Source: an uncultured Bacteroidales bacterium
GTDB taxonomy: Bacteria > Bacteroidota > Bacteroidia > Bacteroidales > UBA932
NCBI GenBank assembly: GCA_934725575.1
Contig: CAKVCK010000035.1
Coordinates: forward strand, 1 to 18,058
Length of the DNA: 18,058 nt
Direction of reading: 5' to 3'
Positions within the stretch are counted from its first letter, which is position 1, and every line of letters begins with the position of its first letter. Made by a program: the position numbers and the translations under genes. Below the pieces are notes generated by a model. The model did not search any database and had not been told where the DNA came from. It was given only the letters and a program-made list of their open reading frames with translations. Of this stretch, positions 7,401-13,892 are shown piece after piece.

Positions 7401-8645
7401 TACGGCATTGTCAAGGCATTGCAGGACAGGTTCCTTTACAAGGACGGCAATGATAAATACCGATTTGTCCCGCCGATTCCTTTGGATGAATTCAGAGCGC
7501 AAGCGAAAGAACAATTAAGCAACATTCTCATTTCTTTCAAGGCAAAGAACAAGGTTTGCACAAGAAACGTCAACGTGACAAAGAGTAAGGGCGGTGTAAA
7601 CAGGAAGACTCAACTTACGCCTCGGGGGCCATTACACAATGAAACCATCTATGGGAGCAGTCTGGAATATGTGACCAAGGACGAAAAGATAGGCGGTTCA
7701 TTCAATTCAGAAAAGATCTTGACTGTCTGCAAGAGACAGTTCAGGGATGCCCTTGCGCGAAGGCTGGAAGAGTTTGGCGGAGATCCCAAGAAGGCTTTCA
7801 CTGGCAAGAATTCTCCGGAAAAGAATCCGATATGGGTTGATGAGCATCATTCGGAGCAGGTTCCGGCCAAAGTAAGTACAGTGACTATGGGACAACATTT
7901 TACTATCCGAAAGCCCGTTGACGCTACTCTAAAGATAGAGAAAGTAATTGACAAAAAGATTCGTGAGATTCTCCAGGCTCGTCTTGACGAATTCGGCGGC
8001 AAGGCGGAAAAAGCTTTCACGAATCTTGACGAGAATCCGATTTGGCTAAATAAAGAGCAGGGGATCGCGATCAAGAGAGTGACTGTGTCTGGTCCAGCCA
8101 CCCCGGTTCCCATCCGACTCAAGAGGGACAAGGATGGCAAGCCGATCATTGATGATGCCGGTAAAACAATAGGGGCTGATTTTGTGACTCCTGGCAACAA
8201 TCATCACATTGCCATATTCAGGGATTCGTCAGGAAAGTTGCAGGAGCATCCGGTATCTTTCCTTGAGGCGACTATCGCCAAGTCTAACGGGTTAGATGTG
8301 ATTGACCGGAACTACAAGAAAGATGAAGGTTGGGAATTCTTGTTCACCTTGAAACAGAATGAATATTTTGTCTTCCCGAATCCTGAGACGGGGTTCAATC
8401 CGTTGGATTATGATTTGACTGATCTTAAGAATTATGCTGAGATTAGTCCGAATTTGTATAGGGTGCAGAAGATATCTCGCGGTAATTATATGTTTCGACA
8501 TCATCTTGAGACGACAGTTGAAGAAAATGCTATGGTAAAAGGGATTGCGTGGATAAATATACAAAGCGTTTCGAAATTGGCCAATGTCGTCAAGGTCCGC
8601 ATAGACAATCTCGGTAGAATCGTAGCCGTCGGAGAATATGATTAA
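4449..8645 (+). CDS. cas9: Cas9 endonuclease, type II-C
   Basis: This is a 1398-residue RNA-guided DNA endonuclease that pairs with crRNA:tracrRNA and cuts both strands of target DNA. RuvC-I is at the N-terminus (GLDLGTTSIGW, Asp8). The arginine-rich bridge helix spans about 61-85. RuvC-II has Glu679 in IRIEMAREL. HNH has Asp761, His764, Asn778 and Asn787, spaced as in SpCas9 (His840, Asn854, Asn863). RuvC-III has His929 and Asp932 in HHAMDALTIA. All catalytic residues are therefore present. The recognition lobe contains the II-C-like segment IIFYQRPLKSQKGLISLCEFE, of which FYQRPLKSQKG is the core. Two internal duplications occur: 195-221 with 333-359 in the recognition lobe, and about 1096-1132 with 1171-1204 in the C-terminal region. 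The gene overlaps cas1 by 8 nt. Without csn2 or cas4 the locus is II-C. The PAM cannot be read from the sequence. Confidence 0.98.
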   Translation: MKTILGLDLGTTSIGWAVVREAEPFSDEKSEIVRLGVRVVPLTVDERTSFEKGKSITTNAERTLKRGMRRNLQRYKLRRQALIDELKSTGWIGDDFIFSETGPGSTFRTLRLRAKSASEEVTLGDLARILLQINKKRGYKSSRKAVSGDDGQAIDGMAVAKEMYDKGLTPGEYVYLHMLEGRYAIPEFYKSDLQDEFDRIWALQKSFHSELTDELYRKLSDKNKPQTWAICRDELGIQGQKSSFTGKERLKEAYYYRHLAATQEVNLEVLTCALQEINGQQTSLSGLLSKISDRSKELYFNNLTVGQMLLKRIEENPNNSLKNIVFYRQDYLDEFERIWTVQSKYHAELTPELKKRLRDIIIFYQRPLKSQKGLISLCEFEARKVDVTIDGVKKEKNIGPRVCPRSSPLFQEFKVWQTINNIFVNGAALDDEDKSVIAKELMFRDKLKDRDLLKLLFKTTKGLSVNFKEVDGNRTMATLMKACVKIAENLGYDDIEFSKLSSEDQKDRIEEIFKEQGFKTGFLHFDSSLASPEFEHQDSYRLWHLLYSYEGDKSASGDESLVKCIMNLCSMDEGSAKILASCKFLPDYGSLSAKAMRKILPYMKDGLEYSAACVMAGYRHSKRSLSKEELDTKEYSDHLSLLPKNSLRNPVVEKILNQMINVVNSVINVYGKPDEIRIEMARELKKSAKEREEAQRDIASATTESQKIIEILKGEPFFLTSPTRNDIIRYRLYQELAQNGFKTLYSNTYIPKDKLFSKEFDIEHIIPQALIFNDSFSNKTLESRQCNLEKGKTTAMDYVKSKYDEAGVRAYRDRVNGLIDKGISKTKAKWLLMEGKDIPEDFINRELRDSQYIAKKAREILESLVKFVVPTTGSVTARLREDWQLVNVMQELNWDKYARLGLTCVREDKDGRRIPFIQDWTKRNDHRHHAMDALTIAFTRRQFIQYLNHLNSKIDAVSWDKKDLDLRDYDLDDIQFGNLSSGDRYGIVKALQDRFLYKDGNDKYRFVPPIPLDEFRAQAKEQLSNILISFKAKNKVCTRNVNVTKSKGGVNRKTQLTPRGPLHNETIYGSSLEYVTKDEKIGGSFNSEKILTVCKRQFRDALARRLEEFGGDPKKAFTGKNSPEKNPIWVDEHHSEQVPAKVSTVTMGQHFTIRKPVDATLKIEKVIDKKIREILQARLDEFGGKAEKAFTNLDENPIWLNKEQGIAIKRVTVSGPATPVPIRLKRDKDGKPIIDDAGKTIGADFVTPGNNHHIAIFRDSSGKLQEHPVSFLEATIAKSNGLDVIDRNYKKDEGWEFLFTLKQNEYFVFPNPETGFNPLDYDLTDLKNYAEISPNLYRVQKISRGNYMFRHHLETTVEENAMVKGIAWINIQSVSKLANVVKVRIDNLGRIVAVGEYD

Positions 8646-9552
8646 GCGTACACTCTATTTCGGGAATCCGGCCTACCTGTCGCTGAAATCGGGCCAGCTT
8701 GTAATCAGTAAACCGGTCTCAGGAGAGGAAAAGAAGGAGGTGGCCAAAACTATTCCGATTGAAGACATCGCATCGGTAGTACTTGACAACAGGCAGATTA
8801 CAATCACTCAAGCTTTGCTGGAGAAGCTTCTTGAAGAGAATTGTGCGGTCATAACCTGCGATTCCTCACACCTTCCGACCGGACTGATGCTTCCTCTTGA
8901 CGGACACACTCTTCAGAACGAACGTTTCCGCTCGCAGATTGACGCATCGCTTCCATTAAAGAAGCAGATTTGGCAACAGACTATCCAATCCAAAATTGCC
9001 AATCAAGCCGCAGTTCTTGAATATGCCACCGGCGAAAAGCATCCGAATATGCTTAAATGGGCAACCAGCGTGCGTAGCGGGGATCCTGAGAATCTGGAGG
9101 CCCGGGCGGCTGCATATTACTGGAAGACTCTTTTCTCTGACAATATTAGAGGTTTCATACGAGGGCGGGACGAAGATGCCCCGAATAACCTCCTGAATTA
9201 CGGCTATGCAATTGTCCGCGCCACTGTGGCCAGAGCATTGGTTTGCAGCGGTCTGTTGCCGACCTTAGGTGTCCATCACAGAAACAAGTATAATGCTTAT
9301 TGCCTGGCCGATGACATTATGGAACCATATCGCCCGTATGTTGATTTGCTTGTCTATCAGATTGTGAAAGAAGATGGTCCGTTGGAGCTAGACACCTCTA
9401 TGAAGGCAAGGCTTTTGTCCATCCCGATGACGGATGTCATAATCAATGGGGTGACAAGTCCGCTGATGATAGCGGCAACCACCACTTCCGCATCATTGGC
9501 CAAATGCTTCTGTGGAGAATCCAAGCAAGTTTTGTATCCGATTTTGCAATGA
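8638..9552 (+). CDS. cas1: CRISPR integrase subunit Cas1
   Basis: This 304-residue type II Cas1 works with Cas2 to insert new spacers at the leader end of the array. The metal-binding residues are visible: Glu154 in NLEARAAAYYW, His213/His214 in LGVHHRNKYNAY, and Glu229 in DDIMEPYRPYVD. The start ATG lies inside the last codons of cas9 (ATGATTAA), so translation is coupled. The length is normal for the family and no damage is seen. Confidence 0.97.
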   Translation: MIKRTLYFGNPAYLSLKSGQLVISKPVSGEEKKEVAKTIPIEDIASVVLDNRQITITQALLEKLLEENCAVITCDSSHLPTGLMLPLDGHTLQNERFRSQIDASLPLKKQIWQQTIQSKIANQAAVLEYATGEKHPNMLKWATSVRSGDPENLEARAAAYYWKTLFSDNIRGFIRGRDEDAPNNLLNYGYAIVRATVARALVCSGLLPTLGVHHRNKYNAYCLADDIMEPYRPYVDLLVYQIVKEDGPLELDTSMKARLLSIPMTDVIINGVTSPLMIAATTTSASLAKCFCGESKQVLYPILQ

Positions 9553-9890
9553 ATAGCTCAGAACGGATAAGTCAGTATCGTGTTATGTGGGTTATGGTGT
9601 TTTTTGATCTGCCTACCGACACAAAGAAGGAGGTTAAGGCTGCGACGGAGTTCCGCAAGCAGTTGATGAGCGACGGCTTCGTAATGTTCCAGTATTCCAT
9701 CTATCTTCGTCACTGCGCAAGCGCGGAGAATGCGGATGTCCACATAAAGAGGGCGAAGTCTTTCCTTCCGTCCAAAGGGAAAGTCGGAATTCTCCGGATA
9801 ACCGACAAACAGTTCGCAGCTATGGAACTCTTCAACTCACAGAAATCCGAAAATCTTCCGGAAGAAGGCATCCAGTTGGAGTTGTTCTGA
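9549..9890 (+). CDS. cas2: CRISPR adaptation protein Cas2
   Basis: This is a 113-residue Cas2, which forms the central dimer of the Cas1-Cas2 integration complex. The core strand VMVFFDLPT carries the conserved Asp20, and FVMFQYSIYLRHC follows as in II-C Cas2 proteins. The frame is open further upstream to 9504, but the start at 9549 is preferred because it gives the ATGA overlap with the cas1 stop and the usual Cas2 length. It is the last gene of the operon; a terminator follows within 20 bp. Confidence 0.95.
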   Translation: MNSSERISQYRVMWVMVFFDLPTDTKKEVKAATEFRKQLMSDGFVMFQYSIYLRHCASAENADVHIKRAKSFLPSKGKVGILRITDKQFAAMELFNSQKSENLPEEGIQLELF

Positions 9891-9907
9891 AAACCCGCAC
9901 GCCCAAA

Positions 9908-9940
9908 TCAAAAAATCCGGCAAAAGCCGGATTTTTTTGA
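9908..9940. terminator. Two-way terminator between cas2 and the CRISPR array
   Basis: AATCCGGC and GCCGGATT (9914-9921 and 9926-9933) form a stem with an AAAA loop. An A-run on the left and a T-run on the right extend it. It reads as an intrinsic terminator for the cas operon on the plus strand and equally for crRNA transcription arriving on the minus strand. Confidence 0.9.
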
Positions 9941-9992
9941 TTCTTGAACACCTATCGTAAGTCGTTGTACCTCATCGTTCTACACAAATCCT
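9941..9992 (+). other. Leader-like gap before the first intact repeat
   Basis: Only 52 bp separate the terminator from the first perfect repeat. If, as in other II-C loci, the degenerate repeat marks the old end, this gap is the place where new spacers enter. No promoter is evident in it on the plus strand. Confidence 0.4.
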
Positions 9993-10808
9993 ATTGTGTT
10001 CAAAGAACGAATATACAAAATCTGAAAGCAATTCACAACCGGCAGGTGTATAAAGATTGTCCGGAGGTAATTGTGTTCAAAGAACGAATATACAAAATCT
10101 GAAAGCAATTCACAACACCTTGCAATCCATGACTACTCCTCCACGTATTGTGTTCAAAGAACGAATATACAAAATCTGAAAGCAATTCACAACCGGGCAC
10201 TGCTGACTTTTACCACCTCCTTTATTGTGTTCAAAGAACGAATATACAAAATCTGAAAGCAATTCACAACACCCTCGCTTAGACCGCTATTATCAGCGTG
10301 ATTGTGTTCAAAGAACGAATATACAAAATCTGAAAGCAATTCACAACACACATTATGACGCTTCTTGATATCCTTGATTGTGTTCAAAGAACGAATATAC
10401 AAAATCTGAAAGCAATTCACAACACACTGAGAAACGTCAAACAGCAGGAGGCCATTGTGTTCAAAGAACGAATATACAAAATCTGAAAGCAATTCACAAC
10501 AGAATGGGGAACGATGTTGTCACCGATGTCATTGTGTTCAAAGAACGAATATACAAAATCTGAAAGCAATTCACAACTTCGTGACGGGGAGTTAACCTTA
10601 GAGGTGTATTGTGTTCAAAGAACGAATATACAAAATCTGAAAGCAATTCACAACGCATTGCCGTTGTGTATAGGCGTTCGCAAAATTGTGTTCAAAGAAC
10701 GAATATACAAAATCTGAAAGCAATTCACAACACTTCTATGGAAGAGGCTAAAAAAATCTTTATTGTGTTCAAAGAACAAAGATACTACAAAAAAGTGGAA
10801 TACAGAAG
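9993..10808 (-). CRISPR. Type II-C CRISPR array, ten 47-bp repeats plus one degenerate
   Basis: Ten identical 47-bp repeats start at 9993, 10070, 10147, 10224, 10301, 10377, 10454, 10531, 10608 and 10685. Their plus-strand form begins ATTGTGTTCAAAGAACG and ends AGCAATTCACAAC. Nine spacers are 30 bp and one (10348-10376) is 29 bp. An eleventh repeat at 10762-10808 is degenerate: its first 16 bases are identical and about 33 of 47 match overall without gaps. The crRNA-sense repeat is the minus-strand form starting GTTGTGAATTGC, because that end pairs with the tracrRNA. crRNAs are therefore made from the minus strand, antisense to cas9-cas1-cas2, as in several II-C loci. The uniform repeats suggest an active or recently active array. 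No spacer has a convincing match inside this window. Confidence 0.98.
10777..10784 (-). promoter_or_regulatory. Promoter-like -7 box in the degenerate end repeat
   Basis: On the minus strand the degenerate repeat reads TATCTTTG, a perfect TAnnTTTG, where the ten intact repeats read TATATTCG. It faces into the array and could start pre-crRNA transcription. The -33 position has only TTCT, so the promoter is incomplete by consensus. The intact repeats carry TTG 20 bases upstream of the weaker box and may have low internal promoter activity. Confidence 0.45.
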
Positions 10809-10980
10809 AATGAAGTAATAGAATTGATTTACAGAGGTTTCATTTAAGCAGCCGATTATCTCCAACGCCACCACAATCCTTGCCGAAGCCAAGTCAAGAC
10901 GTCGCAACGTTACTTGTTCGTAACCACACCATATAGGTGACGAAATTGGCACGAATGGCAAAACAAGGCGTTGTGATATA

Positions 10981-11000
10981 GTGAGTTACTAACAACTCAC
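10981..11000. repeat. Inverted repeat upstream of the integrase
   Basis: GTGAGTT, the spacer ACTAAC, then AACTCAC form a perfect 7-bp stem with a 6-base loop, 106 bp before the integrase ATG. It could be an operator or an integrase/host-factor site; no T-run follows. Confidence 0.5.
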
Positions 11001-11076
11001 GCGACAAATCCAGTTACGGAAAAAGATTGCGTCGTTCCTCCGTGTTTTGCGTACCGACGAAGGATTCTTCACCGAC

Positions 11077-11084
11077 TAATTTTG
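11077..11084 (+). promoter_or_regulatory. Possible integrase promoter -7 box
   Basis: TAATTTTG matches TAnnTTTG and would start transcription about 15 bases before the integrase ATG. TTTG occurs at 11046-11049, 27 bases upstream, which is further than the usual 19-21, so the promoter is uncertain. Confidence 0.4.
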
Positions 11085-11105
11085 AACCTAAAAAAATTAA
11101 GGACG

Positions 11106-12341
11106 ATGAAGAGTACATTTTCAGTTATCTACTACCTCAAACGTCAGGTAGTGAAAAAGGACGGGACAGTACCCGTCATGGGACGTATCACGGTGGACGG
11201 CAGCCAAACACAGTTCAGCTGCAAACTGACCGTCGATCCTAAGCTGTGGGACACCAAAGGAGGACGTGTCACGGGCAGAAGCACGGCTGCACTCGAAACG
11301 AACCGTATGCTCGACAAGATGCGCGTACGCATCAACAAGCACTATCAGGAAATCATGGAGCGTGACAACTTCGTCACTGCGGAAAAGGTGAAAAACGCCT
11401 TTCTTGGACTGGAACACCGCTACCACACGCTATTGCAGGTGTTCCGGCAACACAACGAGGACTATGCCAAGCAGGTGGAGGCAGGCATGAAAGCCAAAGG
11501 CACGTTTGACAAATACAAGATCGTTTACAAGCACCTGCAAGAGTTCCTCACCATCCGCTACCACGTGAAGGACATCGCCCTGAAAGAGCTTACCCCCGCT
11601 TTCATTTCCGATTTTGAAATGTTCCTGCGCACGGACAAACACTGCTGCACCAACACCGTGTGGCTGTATGTCTGCCCGCTTCGGACGATGGTGTTCATCG
11701 CCATCAACAATGAGTGGCTCACGCGCGACCCGTTCCGCGAGTATGAAATCAAGAAGGAGGAAACGACCCGCAGCTTTCTGACGAAAGATGAAATCCGCCT
11801 GCTGATGGAAGGTAAGCTGAAGAATGCGAAGCAAGAACTGTATCGTGATTTATACCTGTTCTGCGCCTTCACGGGCTTGTCGTTCGCCGATATGCGCAAC
11901 CTGACGGAAGAGAATATCCGCACCTACTTTGACGAACACGAGTGGATAAACATCAACCGCCAGAAGACGGGTGTGGTGTCCAACATCCGTATGCTCGACA
12001 TAGCGAAGCGCATCATCGACAAATACCGTGGGCTGTGTGGGGACGGCAGGATATTCCCCGTACCCCACTATAACACGTGCCTTGCCGGAATCCGTGCCGT
12101 CGCCAAGCGTTGCGGTATCACCAAGCATATTACATGGCATCAAAGCCGCCACACGGCCGCCACGACGGTGTTCCTCTCCAACGGCGTACCCATCGAAACG
12201 GTCAGTTCCATGCTGGGACACAAAAGCATAAAGACAACGCAGATATACGCGAAAATAACCAAAGAGAAGCTCAATCAAGACATGGAGAACCTTGCCGCGA
12301 GATTGAACCAAATCGAAGAATTTGCAGGTCGTACCATCTAA
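11106..12341 (+). CDS. int: Tyrosine recombinase, IntDOT-like ICE integrase
   Basis: This 411-residue integrase catalyses insertion and excision of the element. The ATG at 11106 (MKSTFSVIYYLKRQ) is chosen over an upstream in-frame TTG at 11082 because it has AAGGA before it and gives the length of IntDOT. An N-terminal arm-binding domain spans about 1-100, followed by a SAM-like core-binding domain (about 110-215) and the C-terminal catalytic domain. The catalytic residues fall at IntDOT numbers: Arg285, Lys287, His345, Arg348 and nucleophile Tyr381, with His372 in the GHKS motif. Ser259 (TGLSFAD) stands where most tyrosine recombinases have the first catalytic Arg, a known peculiarity of IntDOT. 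It is followed after 12 nt by the RhuM-like gene. Confidence 0.96.
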   Translation: MKSTFSVIYYLKRQVVKKDGTVPVMGRITVDGSQTQFSCKLTVDPKLWDTKGGRVTGRSTAALETNRMLDKMRVRINKHYQEIMERDNFVTAEKVKNAFLGLEHRYHTLLQVFRQHNEDYAKQVEAGMKAKGTFDKYKIVYKHLQEFLTIRYHVKDIALKELTPAFISDFEMFLRTDKHCCTNTVWLYVCPLRTMVFIAINNEWLTRDPFREYEIKKEETTRSFLTKDEIRLLMEGKLKNAKQELYRDLYLFCAFTGLSFADMRNLTEENIRTYFDEHEWININRQKTGVVSNIRMLDIAKRIIDKYRGLCGDGRIFPVPHYNTCLAGIRAVAKRCGITKHITWHQSRHTAATTVFLSNGVPIETVSSMLGHKSIKTTQIYAKITKEKLNQDMENLAARLNQIEEFAGRTI

Positions 12342-12353
12342 AACAGAGAAGCC

Positions 12354-12716
12354 ATGAAACGTGACATAATCATCATTGAGGACAAGGCGGTCAGCGTAAC
12401 CGGTAACGATGTATGGATGACCGCCGGAGAAATCGCCAGACTGTTCCACACGGGTGTCCCGGCAGTGAACGCCGCCATCAAAGCCATCCTCAAAACGGAC
12501 GTGCTGAACGACTACGAGGCATGCCGCTACATCCAACTTGAAAACGGTCTGTATGCGGATGTTTACTCGCTTGAGATAATCATCCCCGTCACCTTTCGGC
12601 TGAGCACATACCATGCCCATCTTTTCCGCCGCTGGCTGATGGACAAGGCACTTGCAAAAGACAAGCATACCGCCTACATGTTATTCGTACATAGCGGAAA
12701 AGGCGGTTACTGCTGA
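12354..12716 (+). CDS. RhuM-like N-terminal domain protein
   Basis: This is a 120-residue protein of unknown role. The pattern DVWMTAGEIARLF, then YADVYSLEIIIPVTFRLS, then HLFRRWLMDKAL resembles the N-terminal part of RhuM-family proteins. Those proteins begin with a helix-turn-helix-like module (WMTQKQIAELF), a YNLDVIL-YRV core and an FRIWA helix, but are normally over 300 residues, so this is a short form. It starts 12 nt after the integrase stop and is probably cotranscribed. A role in controlling integrase action or element maintenance is possible but not shown. No membrane segment or signal peptide is seen. Confidence 0.6.
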   Translation: MKRDIIIIEDKAVSVTGNDVWMTAGEIARLFHTGVPAVNAAIKAILKTDVLNDYEACRYIQLENGLYADVYSLEIIIPVTFRLSTYHAHLFRRWLMDKALAKDKHTAYMLFVHSGKGGYC

Positions 12717-12737
12717 AAAGACGATGAAAATCAATTA

Positions 12738-12773
12738 AAAACGGACAACCATCAAGCTGTCCGTTTTAACTTT
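12738..12773 (+). terminator. Terminator after the integrase operon
   Basis: AAAACGGACA (12738-12747) and TGTCCGTTTT (12758-12767) form a perfect 10-bp stem with a 10-base loop, ending in a short T-rich tail. It stands between the plus-strand integrase operon and the convergent DUF2971 gene and may serve both. Confidence 0.8.
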
Positions 12774-12823
12774 AAAATAGTCAATTTTGAATATACAAAT
12801 TATGTGCTAAAGAATATGAGGTA

Positions 12824-13837
12824 TCAAAATTGAGATGGCTTATATAACATCTCATACTTTAACGAGCCACAATCAATGTACATATCATATTCCGCAATTC
12901 CTTTTTCTTGTGCTATATAATGCAAAGTTTTCTTGTGGATGTTTGAAATTCTCTCTCCATAATAGATTGCTTTAGGAACAATTTTCAGGCTTGTTGCACG
13001 AGAATGTGCGGCAGGTTGTTTCTCTGAATGAATAATACGCCATTCATTTTCATATTCCCACTGTGTGGATTTGTGAATAGCCATTTTCAAATGCGATAGT
13101 GAATCTATATTTTTAACATCCAGCCCCAAGCTCTTTGCTATATACCATTGAATAAAACTATTTGCATCAAAGCGGTTATTATCATATATAACAGGCAAGA
13201 TACAACAATTCATTTCTCCTTGTTCTAATAAGAACCTTAAATCATATTCCAATGCAAACCCTTCATGATTTTGGGCATAGTGACTCCACATTATAACAGA
13301 ATCTATGCTTTCACTTAAACATGCTATTGTAGATACGACCTTTAATGTATCCCCCATTTTTAATAGGATTTCTTTCAATATGTTTTCCATTACAACACTA
13401 AAAAGAGCTAATGTCAATGGATTTATGCCGTTACACGATATTACCTGTTTTTTTAAACCTGTCAAATTGTTTCTTCCGAAAAATTGGATTACACTTGGAG
13501 GAAATTCGAAATCTTTAGTTTCAAGTATCTGTTTGAATTGTTCAAGAAATTCTTCTGTACAACAAGCTCTCATTTGCTCTTGAATATTATCCAAACTATA
13601 ATAAACAAGAGTGTCATAGGGGTCATTAAACTTATCAGCAGTAACAGCATAAACCAGATCCTTGTCAAAAGCATCAAGGTTTAATGTTGAACAACTCCTA
13701 TATCTATACAGTTTTTGTGGCAACATTGACATCAATGCTGCACTTATAGGATAGATTCGGGATTTTATGTCCTCTTGCTCAATTCCTTCAGGAATTATTG
13801 TGGATTCTAACAATTTTGCAAATTCACTCCGAAGCAT
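12824..13837 (-). CDS. DUF2971 family protein, ICE cargo
   Basis: This is a 337-residue protein of unknown biochemical function. Residues 38-76 (LPQKLYRYRSCSTLN, then AVTADKFNDPYDT), 171-199 (ACLSES, IMWSHYAQNHEGFALEYD) and 257-269 (TQWEYENEWRII) are the three signature blocks of the DUF2971 family. The ATG at 13837 is preferred over an upstream frame that reaches 13933. That longer form would start inside the neighbouring gene, and a promoter box (TACCTTTG at 13865-13858) falls in its coding part, about 20 bases before 13837. The gene is clearly more AT-rich than the ICE genes on both sides, has its own promoter and lies between functional modules, all typical of recently acquired cargo. A defence role is only a guess. 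Confidence 0.8.
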   Translation of the reverse strand: MLRSEFAKLLESTIIPEGIEQEDIKSRIYPISAALMSMLPQKLYRYRSCSTLNLDAFDKDLVYAVTADKFNDPYDTLVYYSLDNIQEQMRACCTEEFLEQFKQILETKDFEFPPSVIQFFGRNNLTGLKKQVISCNGINPLTLALFSVVMENILKEILLKMGDTLKVVSTIACLSESIDSVIMWSHYAQNHEGFALEYDLRFLLEQGEMNCCILPVIYDNNRFDANSFIQWYIAKSLGLDVKNIDSLSHLKMAIHKSTQWEYENEWRIIHSEKQPAAHSRATSLKIVPKAIYYGERISNIHKKTLHYIAQEKGIAEYDMYIDCGSLKYEMLYKPSQF

Positions 13838-13857
13838 AATGGTATTCGTTTTAACCA

Positions 13858-13865
13858 CAAAGGTA
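13858..13865 (-). promoter_or_regulatory. Promoter -7 box for the DUF2971 gene
   Basis: The minus strand reads TACCTTTG, about 20 bases before the chosen ATG at 13837; the -33 side is weak. It decides the start choice for this gene and makes it an independent transcription unit. Confidence 0.6.
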
Positions 13866-13892
13866 CGCATTTTATTCCGGAATGTCAGGACA

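Larger units (their letters stand above)
10809..11105 (+). other. ICE end region upstream of the integrase (probable attL arm)
   Basis: No gene is seen in these 297 bp. In CTnDOT the attachment site and integrase arm-binding sites lie upstream of the integrase gene, and this stretch occupies that position. It contains two small inverted repeats, GTTAC-N6-GTAAC near 10910-10925 and the hairpin at 10981-11000. Specific arm sites could not be assigned. Confidence 0.5.

Noticed and set aside
10762..10808. Reading the last repeat as cleanly cut off by the ICE after its first 16 bases
   Set aside because: Similarity continues ungapped at about 17 of the remaining 31 positions, so a clean truncation at 10777 is not demonstrated; kept only as a hypothesis.
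9993..10818. Several short open frames repeating SKNEYTKSESNSQ or FKERIYKI
   Set aside because: They are translations of the CRISPR repeats and spacers, not genes.
11850..12668. 272-residue minus-strand open frame
   Set aside because: Antisense shadow of the integrase and RhuM-like genes; crosses both without any motif.
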